DNA of 60,707 nucleotides from contig JAJBVL010000057.1 in the NCBI GenBank assembly GCA_020859845.1, positions 1-60,707 on the forward strand. The letters run 5' to 3'. Made by a program: the position numbers and the translations under genes. Each line of letters opens with the position of its first letter. Positions within the stretch are counted from its first letter, which is position 1. This stretch comes from Bacteroidales bacterium (GTDB taxonomy: Bacteria > Bacteroidota > Bacteroidia > Bacteroidales > Muribaculaceae). The notes below the pieces were generated by a model, which was not told the origin of the DNA, searched no databases, and worked only from the letters and a program-made list of their open reading frames with translations. Shown in pieces: positions 1-7,592 of the stretch.

Positions 1-75
1 AGTTCGGGCTACTTCGGCGAAGTACGCAATACGGGCATTACCGAATGCTTACAAACTATCAAGGAAATCCATTAG
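1..75 (+). CDS. C-terminal end of an unidentified gene, 5' end off-window
   Basis: Frame 1 is open from the first base to a TAG at 73-75 and gives 24 residues containing NTGITECLQTIKEIH. The same peptide core (NTGITECL, then P/Q, T, V/I, K) is encoded again at about 3943-3980 inside another reading frame, so the two look like copies of one coding segment. Nothing in the visible tail allows a family assignment. The gene may belong to the accessory island and must be read with sequence to the left of the window. Confidence 0.35.
   Translation, partial: SSGYFGEVRNTGITECLQTIKEIH
26..52. repeat. 27-bp direct repeat, left copy
   Basis: This 27-bp stretch is identical to 3941-3967. The two copies bracket about 3.9 kb that holds the winged-helix/nucleotidyltransferase/metallophosphoesterase operon and two small genes. 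The core GCATTACCGAATGCTTAC is also present at 3810-3827. The repeats could be recombination or attachment sites, or remains of a duplicated gene segment, because both copies are also read in the same coding frame. Confidence 0.6.
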
Positions 76-193
76 AGATGCTTCTAATTAACTATTGTCA
101 CCACTCTTCTCCGGGATTGCCTTGAAAGTAATAGCTTAACATATATGTGACAATCTACTCAGTTGACTTCTGCAAAATGGCTATCCCGCGTGC

Positions 194-274
194 TCAAAGG
201 TCGTCGGCTCTCTCTCCTGCCTCAAGGCGTTGAACAGCCTTGCCCATGCTGCTCTCGTCGGGCCTTTTTTTCAT
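194..274 (-). CDS. 26-residue reading frame coupled to the metallophosphoesterase
   Basis: An ATG at 274 overlaps the TGA of the upstream metallophosphoesterase as ATGA, the same 4-bp coupling seen at the junction before it. The peptide starts MKKRPDESSMGKAVQRLE and is rich in charged residues, with no membrane segment. It stops at 194-196. It could be a genuine microprotein closing the operon, the stump of a gene truncated by deletion, or chance. The regular overlap is the only support. Confidence 0.25.
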   Translation of the reverse strand: MKKRPDESSMGKAVQRLEAGERADDL

Positions 275-1074
275 CTGGGTAAGGTTGGTGTTTTTTTCTC
301 AGAACTCAGCACTTCTACTACTGCGTCCTTTCGGAATGCGCCATGCTCGCCGTGCTTGACATAGCCGAGCTGGTTGGTAAGCATAAGGGTGGAACCTATC
401 ATCTGATCAGCACCGCCATTGTAGTGGGTGTGGCCATAGATCCAACATTCAATGCAGCTGTCCTCAATCATTTGGTCGAGGTTGACGCAGAAAGCCGAGT
501 TGATGGTGCTGCCGGGAAAACGAGGGTCGGCAAAGCGGAGCGTCGGGCAATGGTGAGTGACCACGACCTTGTGCTTGGTTTGTGACTTTGCCAATACTTC
601 TTGCAAAAACGATAGGCTTTGGCTGTGCAGAGTAGCGTAGTCGTTAGCGTTGAACGAGCGGCCTTGATACTTGATGCGGTAGCAGTCGGTCATGCCCATC
701 TGCACCGGCACGATGTGAGTCGGCTCAATGGGCGACCACAAGGTTGTGAAGAACAACTCGACATCACCGATAACAACCGACTTGTTGTTGATGTAGCGCA
801 CGTTATCACGTAATGGACTGTCGAAATCAACCTGTGACTGTGACAACTCTACACCCTCGTAGTATTCGTGGTTGCCAGGAATGATGAAAGTTTGGGTAAA
901 GTTGTCTTCGCACCAGTCAAAGAAAGGATGCTTACGCAACTTGCTCTTGCCAAACAGCGTGATATCGCCAGCCAGCACAAGAATATCACCGACTGGCTTC
1001 AGTGGATTGGCTGCAAGGAAATCGGTGTTGGCCGAGAACTCCAGATGCAGGTCAGAAGCATATTGAATCCTCAT
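271..1074 (-). CDS. calcineurin-like metallophosphoesterase
   Basis: A 267-aa cytoplasmic protein of the calcineurin-like phosphoesterase fold, which uses a two-metal centre to cleave phosphomono- or diesters. The motifs are in the expected order: D8-L-H10, G35-D36 region (AGDI), GNHE at 67-70, THH at 173-175 and GHTH at 214-217. No signal peptide is visible. The start is fixed by an ATGA overlap with the TGA of the nucleotidyltransferase gene, so the two are probably translationally coupled. The substrate cannot be told from sequence. Its place as third gene of a toxin-antitoxin-like operon suggests it may act on nucleotidylated RNA or protein or on a nucleotide, which is inference only. Confidence 0.85.
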   Translation of the reverse strand: MRIQYASDLHLEFSANTDFLAANPLKPVGDILVLAGDITLFGKSKLRKHPFFDWCEDNFTQTFIIPGNHEYYEGVELSQSQVDFDSPLRDNVRYINNKSVVIGDVELFFTTLWSPIEPTHIVPVQMGMTDCYRIKYQGRSFNANDYATLHSQSLSFLQEVLAKSQTKHKVVVTHHCPTLRFADPRFPGSTINSAFCVNLDQMIEDSCIECWIYGHTHYNGGADQMIGSTLMLTNQLGYVKHGEHGAFRKDAVVEVLSSEKKTPTLPR

Positions 1075-1850
1075 AGACCAAACGTTTTGGTGAGTATGTC
1101 GGCAAGGTCACTCATGGAAAGTTCATTCCCTGCGACTTCCATTGCCTTGGCCAACGCCTTGGTGCTGACAGGATGCTGTTGTACGAGCGAGATAAACCGG
1201 CGCAGGTCATTCTTGATGGTCATGGGCGCATCTGCAACATCGGTGTCACGGAGAATATACAGCAGACGGTAGATGTCGCGCTTATGCTTGTCTATGTCAT
1301 TCTGCTGGACGCTCCCGCCAGACAGTTTCCGTTCAAGGTTGCTTACAAAGGCTTTCGCCTTCAATGCTATCAGACCGAAGCAGTCAAGGGTCTGCACCCC
1401 TTGTATCTCTATGCTATGCTGGACTGCGTAGTTGTAATAATCATCGTCTATCAGAATAGCCGAAAAGCTCGACAAGTATTCTTCCTTGCTGATGTGGACG
1501 AGATGCACATCAGCAGGCAGGTCGATGCTGTCGGGCTGCCTTGCGAACAGTTCGATATATACCGGGAACGATGGGTCTGTTGGATTATCAAAGCGGTAGT
1601 ATGTGCGCTTGATGCCTTCGGCAGTCTTGACGGCACTGGGCGTATAGCCGCCAGCCTTGATAAACTGCCAAAAACTGACGAGGTATTCTTTGGTGATGGC
1701 CTCGCACACCACTATCATATCGATATCCTTGGTCGCCCTCTCCTTTTGTCCTTCCTCAGCGAGGTTGAGGTTGAGCGAGGTGCCACCGATTATGACATAG
1801 TGGCCATTATAGCCGCCAAGATATTCGCGGAATTTGTCTAATCCTTGCAT
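1071..1850 (-). CDS. AbiEii-like nucleotidyltransferase, putative toxin
   Basis: A 259-aa protein with the signature of the minimal nucleotidyltransferase fold: GGTS at 22-25, the carboxylate pair D42 and D44 (TKDIDMIV), and a likely third acidic residue E100 in YIELFAR. Further on are IALKAKAF (about 161-168) and KHKRDIYRL (about 188-196), which resemble the lysine and K-D motifs of the AbiEii/DUF1814 toxin family. Members use NTP to modify tRNA or other targets. The gene overlaps the upstream winged-helix gene by 13 bp and the downstream phosphoesterase by 4 bp. The family assignment is from motifs only; toxicity is inferred from the pairing. Confidence 0.75.
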   Translation of the reverse strand: MQGLDKFREYLGGYNGHYVIIGGTSLNLNLAEEGQKERATKDIDMIVVCEAITKEYLVSFWQFIKAGGYTPSAVKTAEGIKRTYYRFDNPTDPSFPVYIELFARQPDSIDLPADVHLVHISKEEYLSSFSAILIDDDYYNYAVQHSIEIQGVQTLDCFGLIALKAKAFVSNLERKLSGGSVQQNDIDKHKRDIYRLLYILRDTDVADAPMTIKNDLRRFISLVQQHPVSTKALAKAMEVAGNELSMSDLADILTKTFGL

Positions 1851-2824
1851 AAGGTCTTATTGATTAACTTGTTCAACTCTTCTTGCACTCGGCTGTCATC
1901 GTCATCGCCATATTGGAGAGCCAATGACAATGGGTCAACACAACCATTATGCGCAAGCAGAAGCGGATTGTATTTCCATATTTGTACTCGCTTTGAGCCA
2001 GGATACTCCGAGGAGCCGCCTTGCTTCAAAGCAATCTTTGCTAGGTCGCACCCTTTGATAATTGCTATGGTTTCGACCGAAGGCTCTGTGATGAATGTAA
2101 GTCGCGACAGTGCGCTGTCATAGCTCATCGTCGCACCATCTAACGGCAAGTCAGCATCGACAAAGACAATTTTCATTACTGGTGAAGAAAGCCGTTCCTT
2201 TGCTTGTTGCCATAATTCAATACCATGTTTGTCAAAGCGAAGAGTCTTGTGATTCTTGCCCTGTTCAGCAACGAGTTGGCAAAGGCCAACACTCTGCAAC
2301 TCATCAACGGCAAGAGTGATCGTCTTTGGCGAATAGCCCAATTTCTCCCCAATTACATTCAATGGTATGCCAGCAAGCGATTCCTTTTGTAGGTGGTACA
2401 ACAGCAGAAGTTGAGCCGACGGCGCAATCTGGCTCTGGGGTTGAGCTGCTTTCAAACCGCGCTCGCTGAAAAATGCCGCGAGCGACGGCAGATATGTCTG
2501 CTTGTTAGGCACTATAAAGTTGATGCGGTTTTTGACAAGCTGCTGCCTAAGTCGGAAATCAACATTCGGCAGCACGAGAATCACAGCCATATCAATATGT
2601 TTGCATAGGCTTTCCACGCGGCTTACAAGCGTAGCCGGAGTGATTTCAGCGTCAATCGGAGCGATGGCCACAAATGGTTTTCCATCAATCCTGACTTCCA
2701 TTCCGCCAAACGTACTACCATACAAACGCGGCAATCCGAATAGCGGACTGCTGCCAGCCACAACCTCGGCATTTAAGCCTATTGCTGTGGATAGGTATGA
2801 CATCGAATTACCTATAACCTGCAT
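1838..2824 (-). CDS. winged-helix DNA-binding protein, putative antitoxin/regulator
   Basis: A 328-aa protein and first gene of the operon. Residues about 60-125 contain RQQLVKNRINFIVPNKQ and YLPSLAAFF, a block I associate with MarR-type proteins that precede nucleotidyltransferases. Residues about 133-200 form a winged helix (NVIGEKLGYSPKTIT as the helix-turn-helix, then ELQSVGLC). The C-terminal 120 residues are not recognised. In AbiE-like systems the winged-helix partner represses the operon and counters the toxin, so autoregulation from the promoter at 2851-2858 is likely but inferred. Unlike classical AbiEi, the helix-turn-helix is in the middle, not at the N-terminus. Confidence 0.75.
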   Translation of the reverse strand: MQVIGNSMSYLSTAIGLNAEVVAGSSPLFGLPRLYGSTFGGMEVRIDGKPFVAIAPIDAEITPATLVSRVESLCKHIDMAVILVLPNVDFRLRQQLVKNRINFIVPNKQTYLPSLAAFFSERGLKAAQPQSQIAPSAQLLLLYHLQKESLAGIPLNVIGEKLGYSPKTITLAVDELQSVGLCQLVAEQGKNHKTLRFDKHGIELWQQAKERLSSPVMKIVFVDADLPLDGATMSYDSALSRLTFITEPSVETIAIIKGCDLAKIALKQGGSSEYPGSKRVQIWKYNPLLLAHNGCVDPLSLALQYGDDDDSRVQEELNKLINKTLCKD

Positions 2825-2850
2825 TGTTTACCTTTTGTAAGTAATCTGTG

Positions 2851-2858
2851 CAAAGTTA
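2851..2858 (-). promoter_or_regulatory. promoter -7 box of the winged-helix operon
   Basis: TAACTTTG on the minus strand matches the Bacteroidota -7 consensus TAnnTTTG. A TTTGG -33 motif lies at 2878-2882 with a 19-bp spacer. The winged-helix gene starts about 27 bp downstream. Confidence 0.7.
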
Positions 2859-2963
2859 CGGTAATTCTTTGATATGACCAAATTTTATGAGGCGATTTTG
2901 TCGAGTGTTATGAAAAAGAGGTCTGCGCCAATTTGACACAACCTCATTATTCAAAGTTTTGTG

Positions 2964-3010
2964 GTCCTGATGGTCGATAAGCTCCTTTTAATCCCTGACA
3001 TCATCAGGAC
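2964..3010. repeat. stem-loop after the 84-aa gene
   Basis: GTCCTGATG (2964-2972) pairs exactly with CATCAGGAC (3002-3010) around a 29-nt loop. The right arm touches the stop codon of the 84-aa gene. Just to the left, at about 2932-2943, is TTTGACACAACC, a half-copy of the palindromic element seen at 19051-19134. It may act as a transcript end, although no clear T-tract follows on the minus strand. Confidence 0.35.
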
Positions 3011-3264
3011 TATTGCTCGCCGTACCTGATTTTTCTGGCTTCCATATATGCCCACATAATTTCATCTAGACGTTCAACAATAGTAATCTTGCCTGTTTTG
3101 GCGCTTACTTTGAGAATGAGGGGATTGCCGAGCTTTAACCCTACAGTCGACGTGCGCCAAAAGTGAAAATACTCTTGGCCGTTCTTTTCTCCAGCTCGCT
3201 CAATGCAATCAAAGTTTTGTCGCTGAGTGAATCGCTTTGCAATTTCAAACGCTTTATCTGTCAT
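3010..3264 (-). CDS. small hypothetical protein, Imm35-like
   Basis: An 84-aa soluble protein beginning MTDKAFEIAKRF, with a later block NPLILKVSAKTGKITIV. An N-terminal helix plus a beta-hairpin of the form I-L-x-V-x-x-K-T-G-x-I is reminiscent of Imm35-type small domains, but the match is weak and made from memory. The next gene (3378-3623) shares the same layout. A -7 box ends only 8 nt before the ATG, so the mRNA may be almost leaderless. Function unknown. Confidence 0.6.
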   Translation of the reverse strand: MTDKAFEIAKRFTQRQNFDCIERAGEKNGQEYFHFWRTSTVGLKLGNPLILKVSAKTGKITIVERLDEIMWAYMEARKIRYGEQ

Positions 3265-3272
3265 AGTATTTG

Positions 3273-3280
3273 CAAAGTTA
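3273..3280 (-). promoter_or_regulatory. promoter -7 box of the 84-aa gene
   Basis: TAACTTTG on the minus strand lies 8 nt from the start codon at 3264, which implies a very short or absent 5' leader. The upstream stretch around 3300-3325 (CGCCTGTTGGGTTGAAAAG) is closely copied upstream of the next gene. Confidence 0.55.
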
Positions 3281-3377
3281 GTTATTATATCCCAATTTCA
3301 CGCCTGTTGGGTTGAAAAGCCTCTTCAAAGTTTACATAAGCTTATCAATCCTAAGATAGTGGCAGAGTTGATTAAGG

Positions 3378-3623
3378 TTATCCCTCTTCATCGTTAGGAT
3401 AGAGTTGGTGATACACCTCCCAAGCGGCTTCACCATAGACTGGCTTGACACGTCCATTCTTTGGATTTACAACAAGGTAATGAGGGCTGCCTGTTGGTAT
3501 AGGTTCTCCGTCTACTACTATTGGTTTGGGGGCATATACTCGGACTTCTCCCTCTATGACTCCTGCGAGGTAAACATCACTACCGTGTTTGATGTAAGGC
3601 TGAAGAGCTTCTTGGTCGTTCAT
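3378..3623 (-). CDS. small hypothetical protein, sibling of the 84-aa gene
   Basis: An 81-aa protein starting MNDQEALQPYIKHG; a further in-frame TTG at 3647 falls inside the promoter and is rejected as the start. The block SPHYLVVNPKNGRVKPV matches in position and pattern the NPLILKVSAKTGKITIV block of the neighbouring gene, so both may be diverged members of one small family with an Imm35- or PepSY-like layout. No signal peptide or membrane segment. Function unknown. Confidence 0.6.
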   Translation of the reverse strand: MNDQEALQPYIKHGSDVYLAGVIEGEVRVYAPKPIVVDGEPIPTGSPHYLVVNPKNGRVKPVYGEAAWEVYHQLYPNDEEG

Positions 3624-3644
3624 ATATTTTTTGGTTTTGATTCG

Positions 3645-3652
3645 CAAAGGTA
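3645..3652 (-). promoter_or_regulatory. promoter -7 box of the 81-aa gene
   Basis: TACCTTTG on the minus strand, 21 nt before the ATG at 3623. Upstream sequence near 3670-3692 (CGCCTCTGTCGGGTTGAAAA) resembles that upstream of the 84-aa gene. Confidence 0.55.
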
Positions 3653-3777
3653 ATTATTTTATCGAAATTCGCCTCTGTCGGGTTGAAAAAGCGTTTTGGT
3701 ATGTCAGACCGCCACGCTTGCGTTCAACCCTTAGAGGGGCGTTTCATAAGGAAATCATCTATCTGGCGTTGTAACCC

Positions 3778-3897
3778 TTAATTGAACGATATCATTTTGT
3801 TGACGGTAAGCATTACCGAATGCTTACCGTCTTTGCGGTTGACCCCGTGCTCCTTGCAGTAGGCCAAGATGTCAAGTACTTCTTCTTTGCTAAGCAT
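3778..3897 (-). pseudogene. N-terminal fragment of an IS66-type accessory ORF
   Basis: A 39-residue frame starting MLSKEEVLDILAYCKEHGVN resembles the first residues of the small accessory ORF of IS66-like elements in Bacteroidales, recognised from memory. After about 22 residues it runs into a palindrome (3802-3831) and ends early in a TAA at 3778-3780. A TAATTTTG -7 box at 3913-3920 sits at the right distance, which supports a true 5' end. It is probably the remains of an insertion sequence broken at the palindrome. Confidence 0.45.
3802..3831. repeat. palindromic GCATTACCGAATGC element
   Basis: Arms of 13 bp (GACGGTAAGCATT and AATGCTTACCGTC) flank a 4-nt centre. The core also occurs inside the direct-repeat copies at 26-52 and 3941-3967. 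It marks the point where the IS66-like fragment stops matching an intact gene. Confidence 0.6.
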
Positions 3898-4269
3898 ATT
3901 CGTTTTTGCTCGCAAAATTACCTCTTCGGCCTAAGGGACTGCAATACGGGCATTACCGAATGCTTACCAACGGTCAAAGCTGGTCTGGTCGACAACAAAT
4001 CAGACTTCGACAAGATGCACCAAGACCTTGCCCGGACGGAGAAACGTCTGGCCAACGTCGGCTCTCGCATCGCCGTGCCAGCAATCCTTTGCTACTGTTG
4101 CTTCATCACCCTTTTTCTTTCGCTGGCCTTCTTGATAATGACCATTTGGGCCATCGGAATTGAGGACTACGGCCAGAAAATTGCAGCCACCGCCATCAAG
4201 TTCGGCTGGATAACAGGCATTGTAAACGCCATTATCCTCGCCTACTCAATCTGGCACCATCGGCACTAA
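3820..4269 (+). CDS. membrane protein, probably 5'-truncated
   Basis: The frame is open for 149 codons, but its first 40 codons or so are antisense to the IS66-like fragment and are probably not real coding sequence. From about 3943 it encodes NTGITECLPTVKAG, shared with the gene end at 1-75, then a polar helical stretch (DKMHQDLARTEKRLANVG), two hydrophobic segments (about residues 87-110 and 122-143) and a short charged tail. The layout of a coiled coil followed by paired membrane helices recalls small plasmid-mobilisation membrane proteins, but no family is assigned. A functional version could start at the ATG at 4015. Confidence 0.4.
   Translation: MLTVFAVDPVLLAVGQDVKYFFFAKHIRFCSQNYLFGLRDCNTGITECLPTVKAGLVDNKSDFDKMHQDLARTEKRLANVGSRIAVPAILCYCCFITLFLSLAFLIMTIWAIGIEDYGQKIAATAIKFGWITGIVNAIILAYSIWHHRH
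3913..3920 (-). promoter_or_regulatory. -7 box ahead of the IS66-like fragment
   Basis: TAATTTTG on the minus strand, about 15 nt before the ATG at 3897. Confidence 0.4.
3941..3967. repeat. 27-bp direct repeat, right copy
   Basis: Identical to 26-52. See that entry for what lies between the copies. Confidence 0.6.
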
Positions 4270-4370
4270 CCTTACTAATACCAATCCCTGAGGAACTGAG
4301 TTGCTGATTTATAGAAATACTCTTTTTATATTACCAATTTTAGGCTGAGGAATGGACGAGAGAGGTTAAA

Positions 4371-4715
4371 TCAATCGTTTTGCTCGTAATAATAGGAATA
4401 GTCAATACCTTTCATGAACATCTCGCGGTCGTTTATTCGGTCGGTCAAAGCACCTGATATCAGTTGCTTAATATGCGAAGAGTTTACCGGGCTGATACGC
4501 ATCGCCTCTATATAGTTGTTCTTGTCTATTTGGCTCCAGTCAACACATCGCTTAAGTGAGCGTTTCAGCATCATGTCTAGCCAAATACGAGTACTGCGGC
4601 CATTGCCCTCCATGAATGGATGGGCTACGTTCATCTCTACGTATTTGTCTATAATCTCATCGAATGTCGATTCTGGCATGCGTTCAATCAATTGCAGGGT
4701 GCCGGGAAAGTGCAT
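4371..4715 (-). pseudogene. Fic-domain protein, N-terminally truncated
   Basis: A 114-residue remainder of a Fic (filamentation induced by cAMP) AMP-transferase. The catalytic loop HPFMEGNGRSTR (H32 to R40 of this frame) is intact and is followed by a typical helical tail. The N-terminal helices of a normal Fic fold, including any inhibitory helix, are missing: the frame begins at MHFPGTLQLIERMP, which is internal in intact relatives. It overlaps a truncated Bro-N gene in another frame, as if a deletion fused the two genes. Activity is doubtful. Confidence 0.7.
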
Positions 4716-4968
4716 ATTTCAGTTTGTGAGTGCCACTCACAAACTGGATGCCTTGTGCTGCAAGTTTCCTTTTCAGCCATCGCCAATAGTTACCAGCCTT
4801 GGTGTAGTCAGGCTCATTGTTAATGGCGCGTACAATATCCGTCGCAGAGAACCACCACTTGTTGTTCTCTTCGTCCCATACTGCACGCACTTCGCGGTCG
4901 TTGAAGAAGCGTATGGATTTCTTATGAGATTGGTTTGACTGGCCCATAGAAGCTAATATGGAGTGCAA
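4684..4968 (-). pseudogene. Bro-N (prophage antirepressor-like) protein, C-terminally truncated
   Basis: Ninety-four codons with a Bro-N-type domain: IRFFNDREVRAVWDEENNKW, then FSATDIVRAINN and a YWRWLKRKLAAQG helix. Full-length relatives in Bacteroidales are about 250-300 residues. Here the frame passes into Fic sequence out of phase near 4715 and stops at 4684. The 5' end looks normal, so it could still be expressed as a short DNA-binding peptide, but a deletion remnant is more likely. Confidence 0.65.
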
Positions 4969-5004
4969 AGCTACAAAAAAATTTGGTGGTGGGAAGAGAA
5001 AAAT

Positions 5005-5049
5005 AAGAAACGCTCCGCTTGGTGGCGTTGGAGCGCATCAAGCGGAGCG
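5005..5049 (-). terminator. intrinsic terminator after tRNA-Ser
   Basis: A perfect 11-bp stem (5011-5021 with 5039-5049) is followed on the minus strand by a T-rich tail. It lies 37 nt past the tRNA 3' end. Confidence 0.75.
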
Positions 5050-5085
5050 GTAATGGGGTAGAAAAATAGCTGATTTATAGGTGTC

Positions 5086-5173
<88 letters not shown>

Positions 5174-5237
5174 TTGGTAGAAGTCGGGTGCAAAGGTAGG
5201 CATTTTTTTCCACCTGTGCAATACCCCGACCTCTTTT

Positions 5238-7562
5238 TTAATTTATCTCGATCTCGTCAATGAAGAGGAAGCCTGCGCGGCCAGCACCGGGGTGCCAGTC
5301 GGGTATCTTGCTCTCGGCATCAGCGATGACGCGCACATAGCGTGCCTCCACGGGCGAGAACTTCACGGCATGGGTCACGATATTGTCGGAACTCATCTTC
5401 ATTGCTGGATACTCTTCACAGGCCACCTGAGTGTAGGTCTGGCCGTCCATCGAGGTTTCCACTTTGAGGCTGCGGGCATCGAATACCCAGTCGCCAGTGG
5501 CTACGCAGGCACGGATGGTGACCTCCTCAACCTGGGTGGGCTGCTGAAGGTCGATCACAGCGTCGAGACCGTTGCCGTAGAATCCTACCCAGCTGCCATT
5601 GCTGTAGCCGTTGGGGCCAAACTTGCCATCAACCAACGTCTGAGGACCGTCGGCTGAGTAGCGCGACGGTGGCTGGTTGCGGAGCTCGATGGGATGGGAA
5701 GTGGCTTTGTTGAACGACACGCTGTCGACATACACCGTGCTGGGACGGCCGCCTTCGCGTAGAGCTATGGCCTTGATTGTGGCGCTCTTGTCGAGGGTGA
5801 TGGGCTCGGTGTAGAGGGCCGACGACGCGGTGGGCTCGCTGCCGTCGAGGGTATAATAGATAGGAGCGTTGTCGACAGTGGTCAACACAGCCTCTATGGC
5901 GTTGGTCTCGGGGTTGGGGGTCAGAGAGCCGTTGACGTTAAACACGTGGGTAGCGTAGTTGTAGCCCTGGAGGTCATACTGGTTGATGAGCTGGGGCAGA
6001 CGGCTTGCAAACTCAGGATAGTCCTTCTCGGTGTTTTGATTCCACTGCACCTCGGCGAGAGCGGCCATACGTGGAAGCTCCATATACTGCACCTGTGAGT
6101 AGGTGGGGATATACTCGGTCCAGAGGTTGGCCTGCACACCTATAATATATTGAGCCTCCTCGGGGGTGAGTTCCTTGGAGAGGGGCTCGTAGCTGTAGAC
6201 CTTCTCCACGGGGACGTAACCGCCGATGGCATCGGGCTCCTTCTCGCGGTCGAGTGTCTGGTAGTAGTCAAAGTAGAGATAGTTGTTGGGGGTCATGATG
6301 ACGTCGTGCTTCTGGCGAGCAGCTTCGATGCCGCCAGCCTCGCCGCGCCACGACATCACTACGGCGCCGGGAGCCAAGCCGCCTTCGAGGGTCTCGTCCC
6401 AGCCTATCATCTTGCGGCCCTTGGAGGTCAAGAAGTCGCTGGCATGGTGGATGACGTAGCTCTGGAGCTTCTCCTCCTTCGTGCCGTGGGAGTCGGCGCG
6501 GAGGCCGAGCTTGGCTATCTTAGCCTGACACTTGGGGCAGGCAGCCCAGCGCGTCTTGGGACACTCGTCGCCACCCACATGGATGTATTCCGAGGGGAAG
6601 AGAGCTACCACCTCGCCGAGTACGTCGTCGATAAACTTATAGGTGGAGTCGTTGCCAGCGCAAAGCACATCGTCTGACACGCCCCACTGCTGCCACACCT
6701 CGTAGGGACCGCCTGTGCAGCCCAGATAAGGATAAGCCTTCAGGGCGCCCAGCATGTGGCCGGGGAGGTCGATTTCGGGGATGATGACGATATGGCGCTG
6801 AGCGGCATAGTCGATGATGTCGCGTATCTCAGCCTGGGTATAATAACCTTCCACGGGAATGCCGTCATACTCGCCTGTGTTGTGGCCAATCACAGTGCCG
6901 GCGCGCTTGGAGCCAAGCTCGGTGAGCTCGGGGCGGCTCTTTATCTCAATGCGCCAGCCCTGGTCGTCGGTGATGTGCCAGTGGAAGCGGTTGATGTTGT
7001 GGAGCGCGAGCATGTCGATAAAGTTCTTGATGGAGTCGGTAGGGAAGAAGTGGCGGCTCACGTCGAGGTGGGCGCCACGATAGCTGAAGCGTGGAGCATC
7101 GGCTATCACCACAGCGGGAAACTTCACGTCGCCCTTCTTGGCCTCGGGTATCGACTTGCGGAGGGTCTGGATGCCGTAGAATGTGCCAGCATCCGAAGCG
7201 CCGTTGATAGTGATTAGGTCATTGGTGACGGTGAGGGTGTAGGCTTCGGGGTTGTCGCTTTCAAGGTTGTCGGCGAGCACGATAGCGTTGCTCGAGGGCG
7301 CATCGGTGACAATCTTGAGCTGATGGCCGGTGAGCTGCTCGATGTAGGTGGCCAGATGGCCAGCATCGCCCATAAGGCCTTCGTTGCCGGCAGGCACGGC
7401 GATTACCGTTGAGCCACTGAGTGTGAAATGATCGGAGCCTGTCGAGGTCTGCTCGATGGAGGCGGGCAAGGGTATCACGCGATAGTTGGCCTCCTGGCTG
7501 GGGCTACATGAAGCCATCAGCAAGGCGGCAAGCGCGATCCCCGGGAGATAAGAAAGTCTCAT
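5238..7562 (-). CDS. GH20 beta-N-acetylhexosaminidase lipoprotein
   Basis: A 774-aa exported enzyme that removes terminal beta-linked GlcNAc or GalNAc from glycans. A lipoprotein signal ends at the lipobox MASC with C19. A GH20b-type N-terminal domain (about 25-150) precedes the catalytic barrel: HWHITDDQGWRIEI at 194-207 and HVGGDECP with the acid/base pair D332-E333. After the barrel come a chitobiase-type C-terminal domain (IYYTLDGSEPTASS, about 570-620) and a carbohydrate-binding F5/8-like domain to the end. It probably acts at the cell surface or in the periplasm on mucin or glycoprotein glycans. A second GH20 gene lies at 39651-41267. Confidence 0.95.
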   Translation of the reverse strand: MRLSYLPGIALAALLMASCSPSQEANYRVIPLPASIEQTSTGSDHFTLSGSTVIAVPAGNEGLMGDAGHLATYIEQLTGHQLKIVTDAPSSNAIVLADNLESDNPEAYTLTVTNDLITINGASDAGTFYGIQTLRKSIPEAKKGDVKFPAVVIADAPRFSYRGAHLDVSRHFFPTDSIKNFIDMLALHNINRFHWHITDDQGWRIEIKSRPELTELGSKRAGTVIGHNTGEYDGIPVEGYYTQAEIRDIIDYAAQRHIVIIPEIDLPGHMLGALKAYPYLGCTGGPYEVWQQWGVSDDVLCAGNDSTYKFIDDVLGEVVALFPSEYIHVGGDECPKTRWAACPKCQAKIAKLGLRADSHGTKEEKLQSYVIHHASDFLTSKGRKMIGWDETLEGGLAPGAVVMSWRGEAGGIEAARQKHDVIMTPNNYLYFDYYQTLDREKEPDAIGGYVPVEKVYSYEPLSKELTPEEAQYIIGVQANLWTEYIPTYSQVQYMELPRMAALAEVQWNQNTEKDYPEFASRLPQLINQYDLQGYNYATHVFNVNGSLTPNPETNAIEAVLTTVDNAPIYYTLDGSEPTASSALYTEPITLDKSATIKAIALREGGRPSTVYVDSVSFNKATSHPIELRNQPPSRYSADGPQTLVDGKFGPNGYSNGSWVGFYGNGLDAVIDLQQPTQVEEVTIRACVATGDWVFDARSLKVETSMDGQTYTQVACEEYPAMKMSSDNIVTHAVKFSPVEARYVRVIADAESKIPDWHPGAGRAGFLFIDEIEIN

Positions 7563-7592
7563 TGGAGGGTATAGGTTTTAGGGTTAATGATG

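Noticed and set aside
76-193. Gap to the right of the first gene end examined for an IS end or RNA
   Set aside because: No paired inverted repeats, transposase frame or stable fold was evident.
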